Part shown: piece by piece, positions 34,701 to 46,171 of the stretch | Numbering within the stretch: the stretch's first letter is position 1 | Layout: every line of letters starts with the position of its first letter | From: Owenia fusiformis | Lineage: Eukaryota; Annelida; Polychaeta; Sabellida; Oweniidae | Reading direction: 5' to 3' | Length of the DNA stretch: 64,000 bases | Assembly (NCBI GenBank): GCA_903813345.2 | Contig: CAIIXF020000001.1 | Coordinates: forward strand, 1,426,001 to 1,490,000 | Notes under the pieces: generated by a model | The model's database searches: none | What the model was told of the DNA's origin: nothing | The model's input: only the letters and a program-made list of their open reading frames with translations | Translations under genes and position numbers: made by a program

Positions 34701-37700
34701 ATAGCGGGATTTAGAAATAGACTGTGGACTATTCTGTAGAAGTGCTCTAGAAATGCATCCTTCCTTTCATGGACGTCACACATTCCAACATATTTCAAAC
34801 AACAATCTGTATGACAATGCTGGACACTTTCTGGGTAGTTGGACTTCATGTAGGGGTGGCAGAAGACCCTCGGGCCAATTTATACCCCTACCCCAACAAA
34901 ACCTTGGGGGTACTTTAATACCACCCAATAAAAAGAATACTAATGCATATCAGATAGTCATTGTTTTATAGTGGGTAGGGCATGCCATGGTTAGTCAGTG
35001 CCAGAAATTTCCAATCTCTGACTTATATGGTTACCATGGAAACAGTATTTATATCTCACAATCTTCTCAATTTGACCCCGTCCCAAATGTGTCCTTTAGT
35101 TCTCAAAGTGAAATATTTGCAAATCTGTTTGGATTTTGTGGCTGCTACTTTATCAAAAGTTGAATTAACATGTATGTATTCACAATAAAGCGCTAAAAAC
35201 TTGGTATAATGATCCCATAAATTAATAATATTTATCAAATGTAGTCACACACAACTGCTTTAAGGGAAAAGTGGGCGTGGCATTAAATGAAAAATACATA
35301 TTACACTAACAACAATTGACATTTAATTAGCATCTACTAACATTGTGTAACATTGTAATATGTTCATTATCGTTATTAGATACTTAAAATATTTTGTGTT
35401 ATTTTGTTATAAAGTGTTATCATGATACTTCCCTATCATAGGTCACTGGTCCAATTAACTTTTAGTCTTAGACTTTTAGAGGTCCTTAGTCTTTTTAGTT
35501 TGTCAAAGTCGTATTCATTGACTTTTACCTAGAATATGAATGGTTCCATTGATCAAGAGCTATGAATTAAAATTGATTAATACATTTGTCAGGGTTAGAG
35601 CCATTTTATGCAATTGAAAAGTAATGGACCGTTCCATCCTTTGAGTATGATGTTTTCTCATGCTGGTGTGATTTGCATACTTGTAACAGTTATGACTTGG
35701 ATTAAGTTATATGAACATTTACAAAACAACCCTTCACTAGTATCTCTCATAATACATCTAAATCATCTTCATATTCATGGCCTTAATCGAGAAGGAGGGA
35801 GAGGTTACAAACAGAGGGCAATGAAAATTTGTAACAGAGCAAGGACACTGATCAGTACCAAGCGAAGGTAAAGGCCGTAACCTTCGCATCTAAGATGGCG
35901 GACGGTAATTGTTGATTTAGATATTTTTAATTTTCATTGAATTAAACTACTTTAGAGTTGACGTTATACTTTGACATATGTACCAAATCAGGCTGAAATG
36001 ACATTGGAACTATGGAGTATGATAATTTTTTCATATATCGTGCATGAGCGCCACAGTTCAATGATATCTCACTCCGCGTTAAAAGGGAAGGTAATACTAA
36101 CTAGTAAAGGGGATGTAGTAAACATAAATAAATGATAGGTGAAATGTAATGCCCTGCCTTAAAGGGGCAATAAGGACTGTAGAGAAAATAGGAAAGTTTT
36201 TTCATTTTTTCTGAGCTATCAAGGCAACATTTGGTTTAACATCTTCTTTGACATACCTATTTTCTTAAAATGTATGGATAAATTATCAATTTCAGCATTA
36301 AGAAGTGTAAATTCAGTTGAAAGCTTCAAAAAGGGGACTTCCACTTTTATATTTTTAAGATCCACCATGTTTCAAGAGGAATATCAGCTAAAATAATGTT
36401 TATCTAGGGGGTTTCTTTGAAGATAATAAAAATAGATGTTAGTCTTGATGAAATATCCAAACTTAAATATATTTTGACACTGGTCCACGATCGTTGAATG
36501 GCCCCTCTGCACTAATTATTGCACCTTTAATACATAACTAAGATTTTTTATTTTCTCGGACAAATTGTGTCTCACAATTGACTAACTGATTCTATTATCA
36601 ATACATCAACATCAGGTAATGCATGATCTATCCAATGGATTAAAGATAATACTTGATTCTAATATGGCAAAATAAATCATTCCATGTATGAATAGACTAG
36701 ATGCGAGTAGAAATAATCTTGATTTACGTCATCAAAAATTCTAACCTCAGTCAAACTGATGTCATATTTGGAATCTACATGTAGAATTACATCTAGAAAT
36801 GTGGTTTTGAAAAGAGTTTATCAACTTTGAAAATTTAATTTTCTTGGAAAATGGGACTTCTAGGTCGGGGGGATTCCCCATAGAGCCCATGTTGTAAAAT
36901 CACAAAAAGTGAAATATCTTTTCTTGTGTTGGGCAGATAATATTTTCTTTTACTGGGCATATTTTAATTTGTATAACTATCAGAAACAAAAGGGTAATAT
37001 GAAAGGTGAACCACTAAAACTGATGAATATTCAAGTTTAAGGGAATTTTGTAATACCTTGCCATGTTATTTCCCCCGACTCAGCCTCCTGGTGGCGAAAC
37101 TGGTAACTACCTACTCGCATCTGAGTAATTGCATAGTGCATCATTTTGCAGATATTATATGATGCATTCATTGACTCATGGTTAACAAGGTACGGGTATA
37201 ACTCCTTTTAGTATTTCGCAAAATGAGCCTGGCCATGTGAAAACAGGTCTTATCACAAAAATTAAAATTGTGCTACAGAGCCAAAAATGTGCTCAAGATT
37301 AAGATCAAAATATTGAAAACTATGTGATAAGACCCCTTTTCCTGTGGCCTGGCTCAAATAATGAAATATAAACAATTTACACATTTCTAAAATGCTGTAC
37401 CTTCAGTGATTCCTACAATTATGGATAGTGGTTTGTTATGTTAAAACTTAAAATAATATCTTAACAAATCTGTTTAGTGTATAAGAACAATATAAGTAAA
37501 TATGTTTAATATTAATTATTATTAGACATATGAATATTACCTAAAATAAGAAATCTTGTTATCGTATTCCATTTTAAAATTGGTTGAATGATTTTTGCAC
37601 AGTAGAAATGATGACGGTCATAATTTATAACATATACCTAAGTAACTTAATATTATACGTAATATGCCCTGATGATGTAACATAAATGGTCCTTTATAAT

Positions 37701-40700
37701 CAGGTATGACTGAAATTGGACAAGATCTTATAAGGTTACAGTTTCCATATAACGTATGTTCCATATTACTATCCCAAATCTCCATACCAGTAGTTAAGTT
37801 TATGAGTCATAATCCTTCATAGTTTATGATGGCAAATACCTATCCTTGCCTAGAATATGTCATTTTATCAATTTTATGAAATGATTGTTACATAAACAAG
37901 TATACAATTACATACCCCCGCCCCTCCCACATTAAAACTCCATTTTCTTTATCAATCTTTCTACTTCTGGTAATATTCTCTGTCCAGATTCCCCAATTCT
38001 ACATACTGTCAAGTAAACATCTAAATAGGATAGTTCTAGCTATTGCTGTTGTTTTGAAATGTTGACTTTTCTTCGGGAAATTTTTTTTCAATTCTGACAG
38101 AAGTTTTTTAGCCAATATCATTCAATTTATCAATATCCAAAAGCAGAGTTTCGAAATGCACTTTGTTTGTGCCTGTATTTTCATATTTTTTAAGAGAATC
38201 AGAATCTTATTCTACAAAACGGGTGTTCATGGAAGTAGCACTAATTATTACATCATTGCTATAAATCATGTGATTTGATTGGCTAATTCAGTACCATGTG
38301 ACTAAAAATACCATAGGGTATTTCACAGCTCTCTGAATTATTGGCATAGAAAATATGTATTGCCCTGCGTATTGTCTGCCTGGGGATTCTGACAACTGCA
38401 CTTTCAATGATTTTTGCAATATGTATTGCCCGCAGCGTGTAGGTGAACGGGTATTGCCCTCCATAGAATGAAATACTTGCTTAATATTTATTACTGTTCC
38501 GGGCTAAATATCAATTTTGTAACAAACTGAACAAAACGCCACCTTTAACATGCAGCTAATTCTCCCATCTAACCCACAGAGCCTCTTTTAACATATCAAA
38601 ATTTAAAAATTGCCACTGATTCAATTTATAATTATTCAATCAAATCTAAACTGGTAATACCTTTTTACTGCTTCGAACTTCCTTATATTTTATACCATAG
38701 GAGTAGGATGTTTGTCTCTTTCAATTGATGCTTTCACCAGAAACATGGATATCACTCATTTTGATTCATATTTAAAATGGTATGCATGATATATGTGTAT
38801 TTTATACCAAATAGAGACACTTCCCTGGAGAGTTCTAAATCGCTCTATGTAAACAGCCTAGTTTCCCACATCCTTTGTTGACTTTGCTCCCATATTTCCT
38901 TTGAAGCTGTGAAACAGTTCTCTTGTTCTGCATAATATTCCATTTTACTGTAAATCAATGAATAAGGCCAATTCATATCACTGGCTTCCCTAGGTCATTT
39001 AAATGCCTTGCAATTTTTAAATCAGCAATAAAGAATAATGGGTTAAATTATCAAATAATGAAAAAGTTGCAAATGATGAGATTTGCTATATAGCTTTGAA
39101 ATCTTGCTGAAGTATAGTTTAACTATAGGTTAACAGGCTAATTCCTCATTGACATAATTTTAAAGAATCTTAAACATTGACTTATTGTTTCAGTGGTCCT
39201 TTTAAAGTTCATATATACCCAATCTGAACAACATCCAGTCTCAAACACAATCTGATTATCATCAAGTTCAACAATGATTTCTTAAAAATATTTCATTTTG
39301 CCATAGATTGTTTTTGTCTATTTCCAGATGGACGTAATGTAATTTGGCCAGTCTGTCAGCATGATAATATTACTAGAATTATTGAATTAATAAATGGCAA
39401 CAAAATAGAATGTATAATAATAATTGCAATTTGTTTTATTGTTGTATAAAGCTTATGAAATGTAAATAAATAAATTATACAAAAAAAGGAAGGTTCATGA
39501 TAACACTTACATAAAATATCTTAAGTATCTAATAATGATAATGAACATATTACAATGTTACACAATGTTAGTAGATGATAATTAAATGTCAATTGTTGTT
39601 AGTGTAATATGTATTTTTCGCTTAATGCTGCAACAATTACGCAAGTACTAAAAAGTGCCACGCCCACTTTTCCCTAAATGTAGTTGTGTGTGACTATATT
39701 TGATAAATATTATTGATTTATTGGAGCATTATATCAACTCTTTAGTGCTTTAGTGTGAATATACTGTATACATATTTATACAACTTTTGACAAAGTGGTA
39801 GCCACAAATTCCGAACAAATTGCAAATGTTTCACTTTGAGAGCGAAGGGACATATTTGGGAGGAGGTCAAATTGAGAAGATTTTGAGATATAAATACTGT
39901 TTCCATGGTAACCATATAAGTTAGAAATTGGAAATTTCTGACACTAACTAACCATGGTATGCCCTACCTACTATAAAACTATGAATGTATGACGTGCATT
40001 ACTATTCCTTTTATTAGGTGGTATTAAAGTGCCCCCGAGGTTTTCTTGGGGTGGGGGTATTATTTGGCCTGGGGGCCTTCTGCCACCCCTTCATGAAGTC
40101 CAACTACCCAGAAAGTGCCCAGCATAATCATACAGACTGTTTGAAATATGTTGGAATGTATGACTTTCCATGAAAGGAAGAAGTTACAATTATCAGAGTA
40201 GTCCACAGTCTAAAACGCATTGAATGATACGGGGTGTCCAAAAAAACAGGACCGTAAGAAAGTTGAATAACTCGGTCAATTTCCTTGAAATTTTGGAATT
40301 ATTTAGTTTATTCAATTCGAATTTTGTTCTGAAAGTTTGATGATAATCTGTTTATTTTGTCAAAAACTACTGTACTTTACAAAACATGCTTAAAGTGGCC
40401 ACTTCTCCTCTCTATGCACAAACGAATCCTGCGAACAAAGTTGTTAATGACCCTGACCTATAGACATTAATGTTGATGGTAAATATTGGGGTAGTGATTG
40501 CCCTCTTAACATTGTTAGGGGCCTGCCAGTATACATATTGGCTTTGAGAAATCCTCAAAGATAAAAAAGTGGGGGATTTAGATCTGGCGAATGAATATGG
40601 CGAATGAATATGGTTTCCGTTCTGCAACTAATCAGCTGACCACCGAAGCATTGCCTAAACCATTTCAGCATATCATTTGCAGTGTTGGGGTGGTATTGGC

Positions 40701-43700
40701 TTGATGAAACCACTGCTTATTTCCCTTCTGGTGCTTAAGTGCCCTCTAAAACTTAGTGAACAACTTACTGGTCCTTGTTCATGGTGATAGCACGTCCCCA
40801 GTCACCTTCGAACCAAAAAGGACTGATGATTCCATGTTTCCTCATTGCCACCCAGGCAGTGCATTGTTCAGAATGCAATGGATGCTGTAACTCTTCACCA
40901 GGAGGATGTAAGCCCCAGTAGCAATTGTTCTTGGAACAAACTTGTCTATTCAGAAAGACATGTGTGTAGGAGGATCATCGACAACTTTGTTCGCCAGATT
41001 GAATTGTTCATAGAGAGGAGAGGAGAGCTGTTGTTTTTGACTCAATTGGTAGATTATTATCAAACTTTCACAACTAAATTCACATTGAATGAACTAAATA
41101 ATTATGAAATTCCAAGGCAAAATATGCAAAATTGACCGAGTTATTCAACTTTCTTACGGTCCTGTTTTTTTGGACACCCTGTAATAATAGATGACAAATA
41201 TTTTACAAAACGTTTACAGAATAATACACGAGTGTGCAAGCACCTTGGCGTAAAATAATTTATAATCCAAATTGCGATTTGTCAACAAAAAAAACATAGA
41301 CTCACATATCAGGTTAGCTCAAGTCTTAAATGTTGACTATGAAGATGAGTAAACAAAAACATCAACAATAACTATACTATGATTCCCACGAATCGATTTC
41401 TTTGACCCTCATTGATCTAAACCACACAATACGAGTCTATATATACTTGTTTGATTGCATTTTTGGTTCATCAAGCGCAGGATATTTTAGGATGCATTTG
41501 CAAATTGCATTTAAAATTCGCATGGGAATGAAAATGGGTCTTAAAATTTGACACTCGTGATTACTGGAAATAGCATGTTGTCTGAAAACAAGTATTGTAT
41601 AATGCAATCAAAAAAATCTTGCGTCCAGACAATGCCCCCCCCCCCCCCTCTATTTCACCCATGATTCATCCACTCATGGCGGGGCTTGTAGCTAGACTAT
41701 CATCATTAGTAAATTTGAATTTTTACTGGTTATAGCATTCATAACAATAGCAATTATCCTTTCAATAGCTTTAGCTTATAAAAAGAAGGGGATTCATCGT
41801 AATTCGTAATTCACGTTCATGCTTTGTTGAATACGCGTCTGTAAATTGCACCAATATGATAATCTCATGTAAAAACCTATTATGACGTGCACGGACCTGA
41901 GGACAATTCGGGAAATGCGGGGTAATCTCTTAATGCGCGTTAATCTCTGCCTTATTTGAAAAGCTAACTATGCGTTTTATATATTATTTTGAAGTATTTT
42001 TTATTCGTATTCCAGTGAAAATTTTTTTCTTTGAAAAGTTTGATGGGATCTACCAAATTTTTAAAGTTAAATGTATAAAGATCAGAATCCCACTAAAATT
42101 TCAAATTTTATTCAATGGAACGTGTGCATTTATGACGTCACAATTGCGTAACGGATCAAGTGGTCTAGATATGAAGCTTTTAAACTTTTCAAAATTATGT
42201 AAGGTTTTGAAGGCGAAGGGGACGAGCAATACACTTTAAGTTACCTTGACATTACCTTCTAATTTTGGTCTGATTCGAAAAAAAATTAACTGCACAATAT
42301 TGGCACGGTGACATTTACAAAACAATAACCGGTTTGTTTATTTCGCAAACAATATTAAAATAAGAGCTGATTTTTGAGACTTGAAAAAAAATGTGACGCA
42401 TCGATTTTTTACCACAAATTCCATGCGTATCAATTTTCACTAACGTCCCAATTGAATTTCCTGACCGTTTTTCAAAATTCGAAAACATTTAGAAATATTT
42501 CTACTTTGTGAATGTTATCATGATTAAATAAGGATAAAGCATTTTCTTCATGGGTTGACCAAACTTGAAGAAAATGTGACGCTCGTCGTTTTTGACGTTA
42601 TAAGGCCATTTGCGCCCTATACCGCTCATTGTTTGTTTTGGTATTTTGACGCTAAAATGTTACGCTAATTGTCCCCAGTTTCGTGCGACGTGTATGTAAA
42701 CTTCACGCTGGCCCACAAAAAATAGAGCCCAAATCTCAACTCATCTCAATTCTGCTATACATATTGTGTTAAACAACTAAATTAAGCAGCATTGAGACAA
42801 CATGGACATGGAAGACGACATTGGACTCTATTAATATGTTGTATTTTGTAAGATACAAGATGTCATAAAACACTGCCAGGCTGTGAAACATTTCCTTTGT
42901 TAAACACTTTCATCCGGGACTTCCATCAATTTGTAAATAAAGTAATATTTTTTTATACTTTTAAAATATAAAATAAAACGAAATGCCGCTAAGAAAAAGG
43001 AAAAAACATTTTGAGGTTTACGTTTACGTTACATCTTAAGTGCTCAGCTTAAAGCACTTTTTTTCATAATACGTAAACTGGAACGTAAAGGTTTACGTTT
43101 GCGGTTCACGTCATAAAAAATCGTCTTGCTTAACCTATGCGTGTAGCTTAACCTCTCTAGTGTCTGTCTAAATGGACGTGTTTACCTGTTTTCTGCCTCT
43201 AAACCTTTGTATCCATAAAGTAAAGAGTTCATTACGTTGTTTCATCAGGGACGTTAATATTTCAAAGGCAGGACAGGTCCATAGGTGACGAGTCCAAGGA
43301 AGAAAGGCCATGAGGTAAAATGATGGCGAAGTTGTCAACTTTTCCAAGTCCTCTATCCACCTTCGAGCAAAATTACGGTCATCCTCATATACTGGGGTAT
43401 CTTCCCCTATTATCTAAAGTATGGTAGACGTAGTTCAAAAGTATATGAAATCATAGACACATACTAATAATGGATACTTGAACAATATCGAAGCTTACTT
43501 TCAAACTGACAAATTGATGAAACATTTTTTGCTACTCACCAAACCTATAATAATCATAAACACTTGGTTCGTAATTTTCTCACTGGGGTCAAAAGCTTTT
43601 TCGTTTTCGTTTTTAAACTCCTTCACGATATTGTCAATGTGAAGATTGGACAGCCTGACTATCCTATTAATACCACCACCATGCTGATTCATCCCTCTAA

Positions 43701-44088
43701 GTCCAATTTTCTTGTATGTTTTGAATCTTGGTGTGAAATCTTGCGTGGAAACATTATGGGAAAACCATGTGTTAATGATATATGAATTATGAAATGGTCT
43801 TCCTGCAAAATCATTACCATTTGTTACCATCGCTTCATATATGCTATTGTAATCGCACAAAACAACAATTTCCTCCCCCATTACGTTCACCTTAAAAACA
43901 TCGCCATATTGTTTTGTCCATTTTTGAATTTGCCAAACTGGACCACCTTCCTTGATGACGCTTCCAATATTTCCCAAGAATGGTAATCCAGGAGGTCCTG
44001 GTAAGTCGATGCTTTTATTTTGGATTCGCTTGTATAATCTGACGGATAGACACACTAAGATTGATATTAATATAATTTGCAACCACAT
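31583..44088 (-). CDS. Cytochrome P450, CYP2-clan-like (complete, six exons)
   Basis: Joining 44088-43540, 43413-43186, 34247-34136, 32907-32642, 32294-32170 and 31793-31583 gives 1,491 nt, that is 496 residues, the usual P450 length. All junctions are GT-AG with phases 0,0,1,0,2 that match. The N-terminus has a hydrophobic microsomal anchor (LQIILISILVCLSVRLY) followed by the proline hinge DLPGPPGLPFLG. Core motifs: I-helix AGIFTT (296-301), ExxR as ETLR (353-356), PGRF (409-412) and haem loop FGAGRRVCMG with Cys438. IPHKTTRDTKISG and KGTQVWMNLYGMHHD resemble CYP1/2/17-type enzymes, so an ER-membrane mono-oxygenase is expected; substrate unknown. Oddities: the I-helix acidic residue is Phe (as Val in CYP2D-type AGMVTT), and the C-helix Trp is Phe (FKTYKK). 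Confidence 0.93.
32170..32294 (-). CDS. P450 exon 5
   Basis: Residues 386-426: VWMNLYGMHHDSRYF and the PGRF meander. Acceptor TTTTAG|GTTTGG, donor AAAAAA|GTAAAT, phase 2. Confidence 0.92.
32642..32907 (-). CDS. P450 exon 4
   Basis: Residues 297-385: I helix (GIFTTFTTISGFLIALI), J helix, K helix with ETLR. Acceptor TTCAG|GAATC, donor CAA|GTAATC. Confidence 0.92.
32988..33128. mobile_element. Foldback palindrome in P450 intron 3
   Basis: Left arm ATTATCCTATATGAGGTTCA and right arm TGAACCGACTATAGGATAAT are inverted copies continuing through GATATTGGGATTATCCC to a GGGCCGCAGGTCCC centre. Nearby GTATGGGATAAA (33522) is the inverse of TTTATCCCATAC (33133), so a larger structure is possible. Confidence 0.75.
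33414..33471. repeat. Repeated TATATCTGCCCGC dyad
   Basis: GCGGGCAGATATA and TATATCTGCCCGC form a near-perfect palindrome at 33412-33440, and a third TATATCTGCCCGC follows at 33459. It lies in P450 intron 3. Confidence 0.6.
34136..34247 (-). CDS. P450 exon 3
   Basis: Residues 260-296 (ESERYERCILGELLRAED... to SFNA), leading into the I helix. Acceptor ATAG|GAATCAG, donor GCAG|GTACAG, leaving phase 1. It is separated from exon 2 by an 8.9-kb intron filled with repeats. Confidence 0.88.
35420..36690. other. Interior of IR2, left part
   Basis: AT-rich, no protein-like frame. 36170-36300 matches 19555-19720. Otherwise nothing is recognised. Confidence 0.4.
36697..37126 (-). mobile_element. 430-bp TIR element, copy 2
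   Basis: Inverted copy of the element at 27409-27838, with ATGCGAGTAG and CTACTCGCAT at the ends and shared internal phrases (AAATAATCTTGATTTA, TCTAGAAATGTGGTTTT, CACAAAAAGTGAAATAT). Confidence 0.75.
37130..39490. other. Interior of IR2, right part
   Basis: No gene or known repeat could be supported in this AT-rich stretch. Confidence 0.4.
40230..41181 (-). mobile_element. Dead mariner-like transposon
   Basis: The terminal inverted repeats are about 53 bp: CGGGGTGTCCAAAAAAACAG at the left, the complement of CTGTTTTTTTGGACACCCTG at the right. They are flanked by TA on both sides (40228-40229 and 41182-41183). The minus strand retains scattered transposase remnants: ISPFWFEGDWGRAIT (about 40820), ANDMLKWFRQCFGGQLISCRT (about 40660, split by changes) and HSPDLNPP (about 40585), the last being part of the catalytic-region signature of mariner-type DDE transposases. 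Many stops and shifts make it non-functional. Located in P450 intron 2, just outside IR2. Confidence 0.88.
41190..43180. other. Rest of P450 intron 2
   Basis: No exon with matching phase or repeat of note was found. A C-run (41636-41648) and a dyad-rich TTTACGTT patch (43015-43105) are visible. Confidence 0.4.
43186..43413 (-). CDS. P450 exon 2
   Basis: Residues 184-259 (IIGEDTPVYEDDRNFARRW through FRGRKQ). Acceptor TTTAG|ATA, donor CAG|GTAAAC, phase 0 at both ends. It covers the F-G region including the FLPWTRHLW stretch typical of CYP2-clan enzymes. Confidence 0.9.
43540..44088 (-). CDS. P450 exon 1
   Basis: Residues 1-183: membrane anchor, proline hinge, helices A-F. It starts at the only ATG preceding the anchor (AAGATGTGG context) and ends at TTG|GTGAGT. 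Confidence 0.92.
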
Positions 44089-44395
44089 CTTGTACTGTGT
44101 GCATTAACTATTGCTTAGAAGCGGTCTTGAAGTCACGAAGTCGAAATAAAGTATAAATCGCGCATGCGTTCACATGTGGAAAACAAAAAAAACATCGACT
44201 AGCGTCGTCGACAAGTCAAGCAGGTGTGTTGATATTAAACGTATACATAACCACGTAAGTTTTATTCAGTTATTAAACTTGCGGATACTTTGTAGCTCGA
44301 GAATATCTACTTGATCAGTGTATATAAAGCAAATGGGAATGTTGTTTGTACACGATGAAAACCTCGTTGGCCTTTGATTGATAAACAACTAATCT

Positions 44396-46127
44396 CACGG
44401 TGTTATAGCATGACAGATACGCCACCTCTGAAAACGAGGTTAGTCGTATACGATCACTGATTTATCCAATAAAATGGCCACGATGAAACAGAAAGCTAAG
44501 GTAGGTGCATTATGTTCTACTACTGCGTATCAATAAAAGCATGAAAGATTTATGTAAGCGTCGCATTCGGGGATGCATTCAGTAATGTTTATTTTGATCG
44601 TAGTCTTTGCAAATCGACGCCCATGGATAACATGAAATAAGCGAAAAACTGTCGAGTTTGAAATTCAAAACTTCATAAAATTTAGTAATTTGTTTCTTTT
44701 CTTCGTTAGGACATGCTCTACATTGCGCAACAACCTTGGTGTATATAAATGTAACCTACATACGATCATACAAAGCCAATTAAGCATTGTAAACCACTTA
44801 ATATGTTCTACTCAAGCCATAATAATGTATTTTGAATTTGCGGATACGCCAAAAATTGATAGACAGTTACGCGAACCTCGTTCATATATGTAAAACCGAA
44901 TCATTTCATATCGCTTGTGATCCAAAATTGAAATGTTTTTCAACCGGATTTGAGTTTTGTAAGCTATAATAGATGAAATCGTATTATTACCACCTTGCAG
45001 GGCCTGTTCTAGGGGTTTTAGTACTAGTTGAGAAGGCATTTAAATTGCTATATTGACGTGAGCAATATTGTGTCGGGCGTTAATGACTTTAGTCGGGCAA
45101 TAATGATATTATTCGCCCGGCTATGTTTCCCGGGAAAAGTGATATCGTTCAGTGCGTAAGATTTTCTATTTCAAATTTGCTATTTCAGCCCTGGGCATTA
45201 ACGGTGGTAATAATGGTAATAACGTCATTTCTGCGGGCAAAATAGTGAAATATTGGACCTTGGGCCTGCGGCCCTTGGTCCAATATTTCATATTGCCCGC
45301 AGAAATGACGTTATTGTACTATTATGAAGATGGTGACATAAACAGCTGAATATGATTTGTAATAATGGTAATGTCTAATGTCACTTATGACATCATCAAT
45401 TAATTTGGAGTTGTTTTCTTCCGTCGCCTGTTCGTTGTTACTAATTTCTTCCTTTGCCTCTTCATTACAATCATTTTCACTTTCATTGGCTTTCGCTATT
45501 TTTTCCTTGCCCTATAGAGGCTCAAGCAAGAGCGTCTCTTGCGAGTCCTGAAAACAAATATAGGCAGTTCACACATAGAGAGCTATCCATCTAGGGACCT
45601 TGACTTGACAGGAACTTGCATGTAACCGTCCGCTAACATCTAATGTAAAACTAATACAATGCGTTGCTGTCCATAAAAAAGCATGCAATACATACGTATC
45701 TGTCTAACGACCTTGCGATTGAAACCTTATTATCTACAATATTTACCACATTTCTGTTCTGCATTTGTCATTTTATGGCTTGTTTATGCACAGTTTACGT
45801 ACAGTTAGTATTTTGAGTGGCTCTGAGGCACATATACTGAGAAAACACGAAAAAGGACTAAAAATTATGAACTTCGAAATCTCAGCTGGGTAGGTTTACA
45901 GCTTATATTCTGCTTCTTGTAGACCACACGACAGATTTAACTCAATCTTTAAAACCATTCACATATGCATCACCGAATGGAACTAGTTGAAAAGGAAAGC
46001 TTATCTGTGAATCTTGCCTACAGGCGAAAAAGAGGACATGCTGTCTTTCCCGTCCGCCATTTTTTGTTATCGTTACCGCATAATTTGGCCAATTGCCTTG
46101 TCGTATCTGTCATGCTATAACACCGTG
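44396..46127 (+). mobile_element. Transib-like non-autonomous element A
   Basis: Perfect terminal inverted repeats of 26 bp begin CACGGTGTTATAGCATGAC at both ends. The 5-bp direct repeat AATCT flanks the element (44391-44395 and 46128-46132). Length 1,732 bp. The CACnnTG terminal heptamer with 5-bp duplication is the hallmark of Transib/RAG-like transposons. No transposase frame remains, so superfamily assignment is inference. It lies about 300 bp upstream of the P450 start codon and contains a nested palindromic MITE (45218-45315). Confidence 0.8.
45218..45315. mobile_element. Palindromic MITE, copy 1 (within element A)
   Basis: AATAACGTCATTTCTGCGGG and its complement form the ends of a near-perfect 98-bp palindrome centred on GGGCCTGCGGCCC. 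A shorter relative lies at 50770-50855. Flanking sequence is also shared: GTTCTAGGGGTTTTAGTACTA (45007) has a counterpart, inverted, near 51000. The palindrome is therefore probably the core of a larger repeat. Confidence 0.8.
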
Positions 46128-46171
46128 AATCTACTAGAACTAATGATCGTTTCTAGCGTGCAAACTATTAC

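Larger units (their letters stand above)
34719..40214. mobile_element. Long inverted repeat in P450 intron 2 (IR2)
   Basis: About 690 bp at 34719-35410 reappear in reverse complement at 39500-40214. Outer ends TAGACTGTGGACTA and TAGTCCACAGTCTA; other shared landmarks are CATTCCAACATATTTC, GGTTACCATGGAAACAGTAT, GTAGTCACACACAACT-like and AACATTGTGTAACATTGTAA. No transposase is seen in the 4-kb interior, which contains a copy of the 430-bp element. Probably a 5.5-kb long-TIR non-autonomous transposon. Confidence 0.7.

Noticed and set aside
40412-41135. ORFs of 71 and 96 codons as host genes
   Set aside because: They lie between mariner TIRs; the minus strand carries the transposase remnants and the plus-strand frame is its shadow.
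43186-43413. Treating intron 2 of the P450 as a gene break between two partial P450s
   Set aside because: Exons 2 and 3 join in phase and the assembled 496 residues contain each P450 region once and in order.
44396-44450. RSS-like nonamer 12 or 23 bp inside the Transib-like heptamer
   Set aside because: No A-rich nonamer resembling ACAAAAACC is found at either spacing, so a true recombination signal is not claimed.
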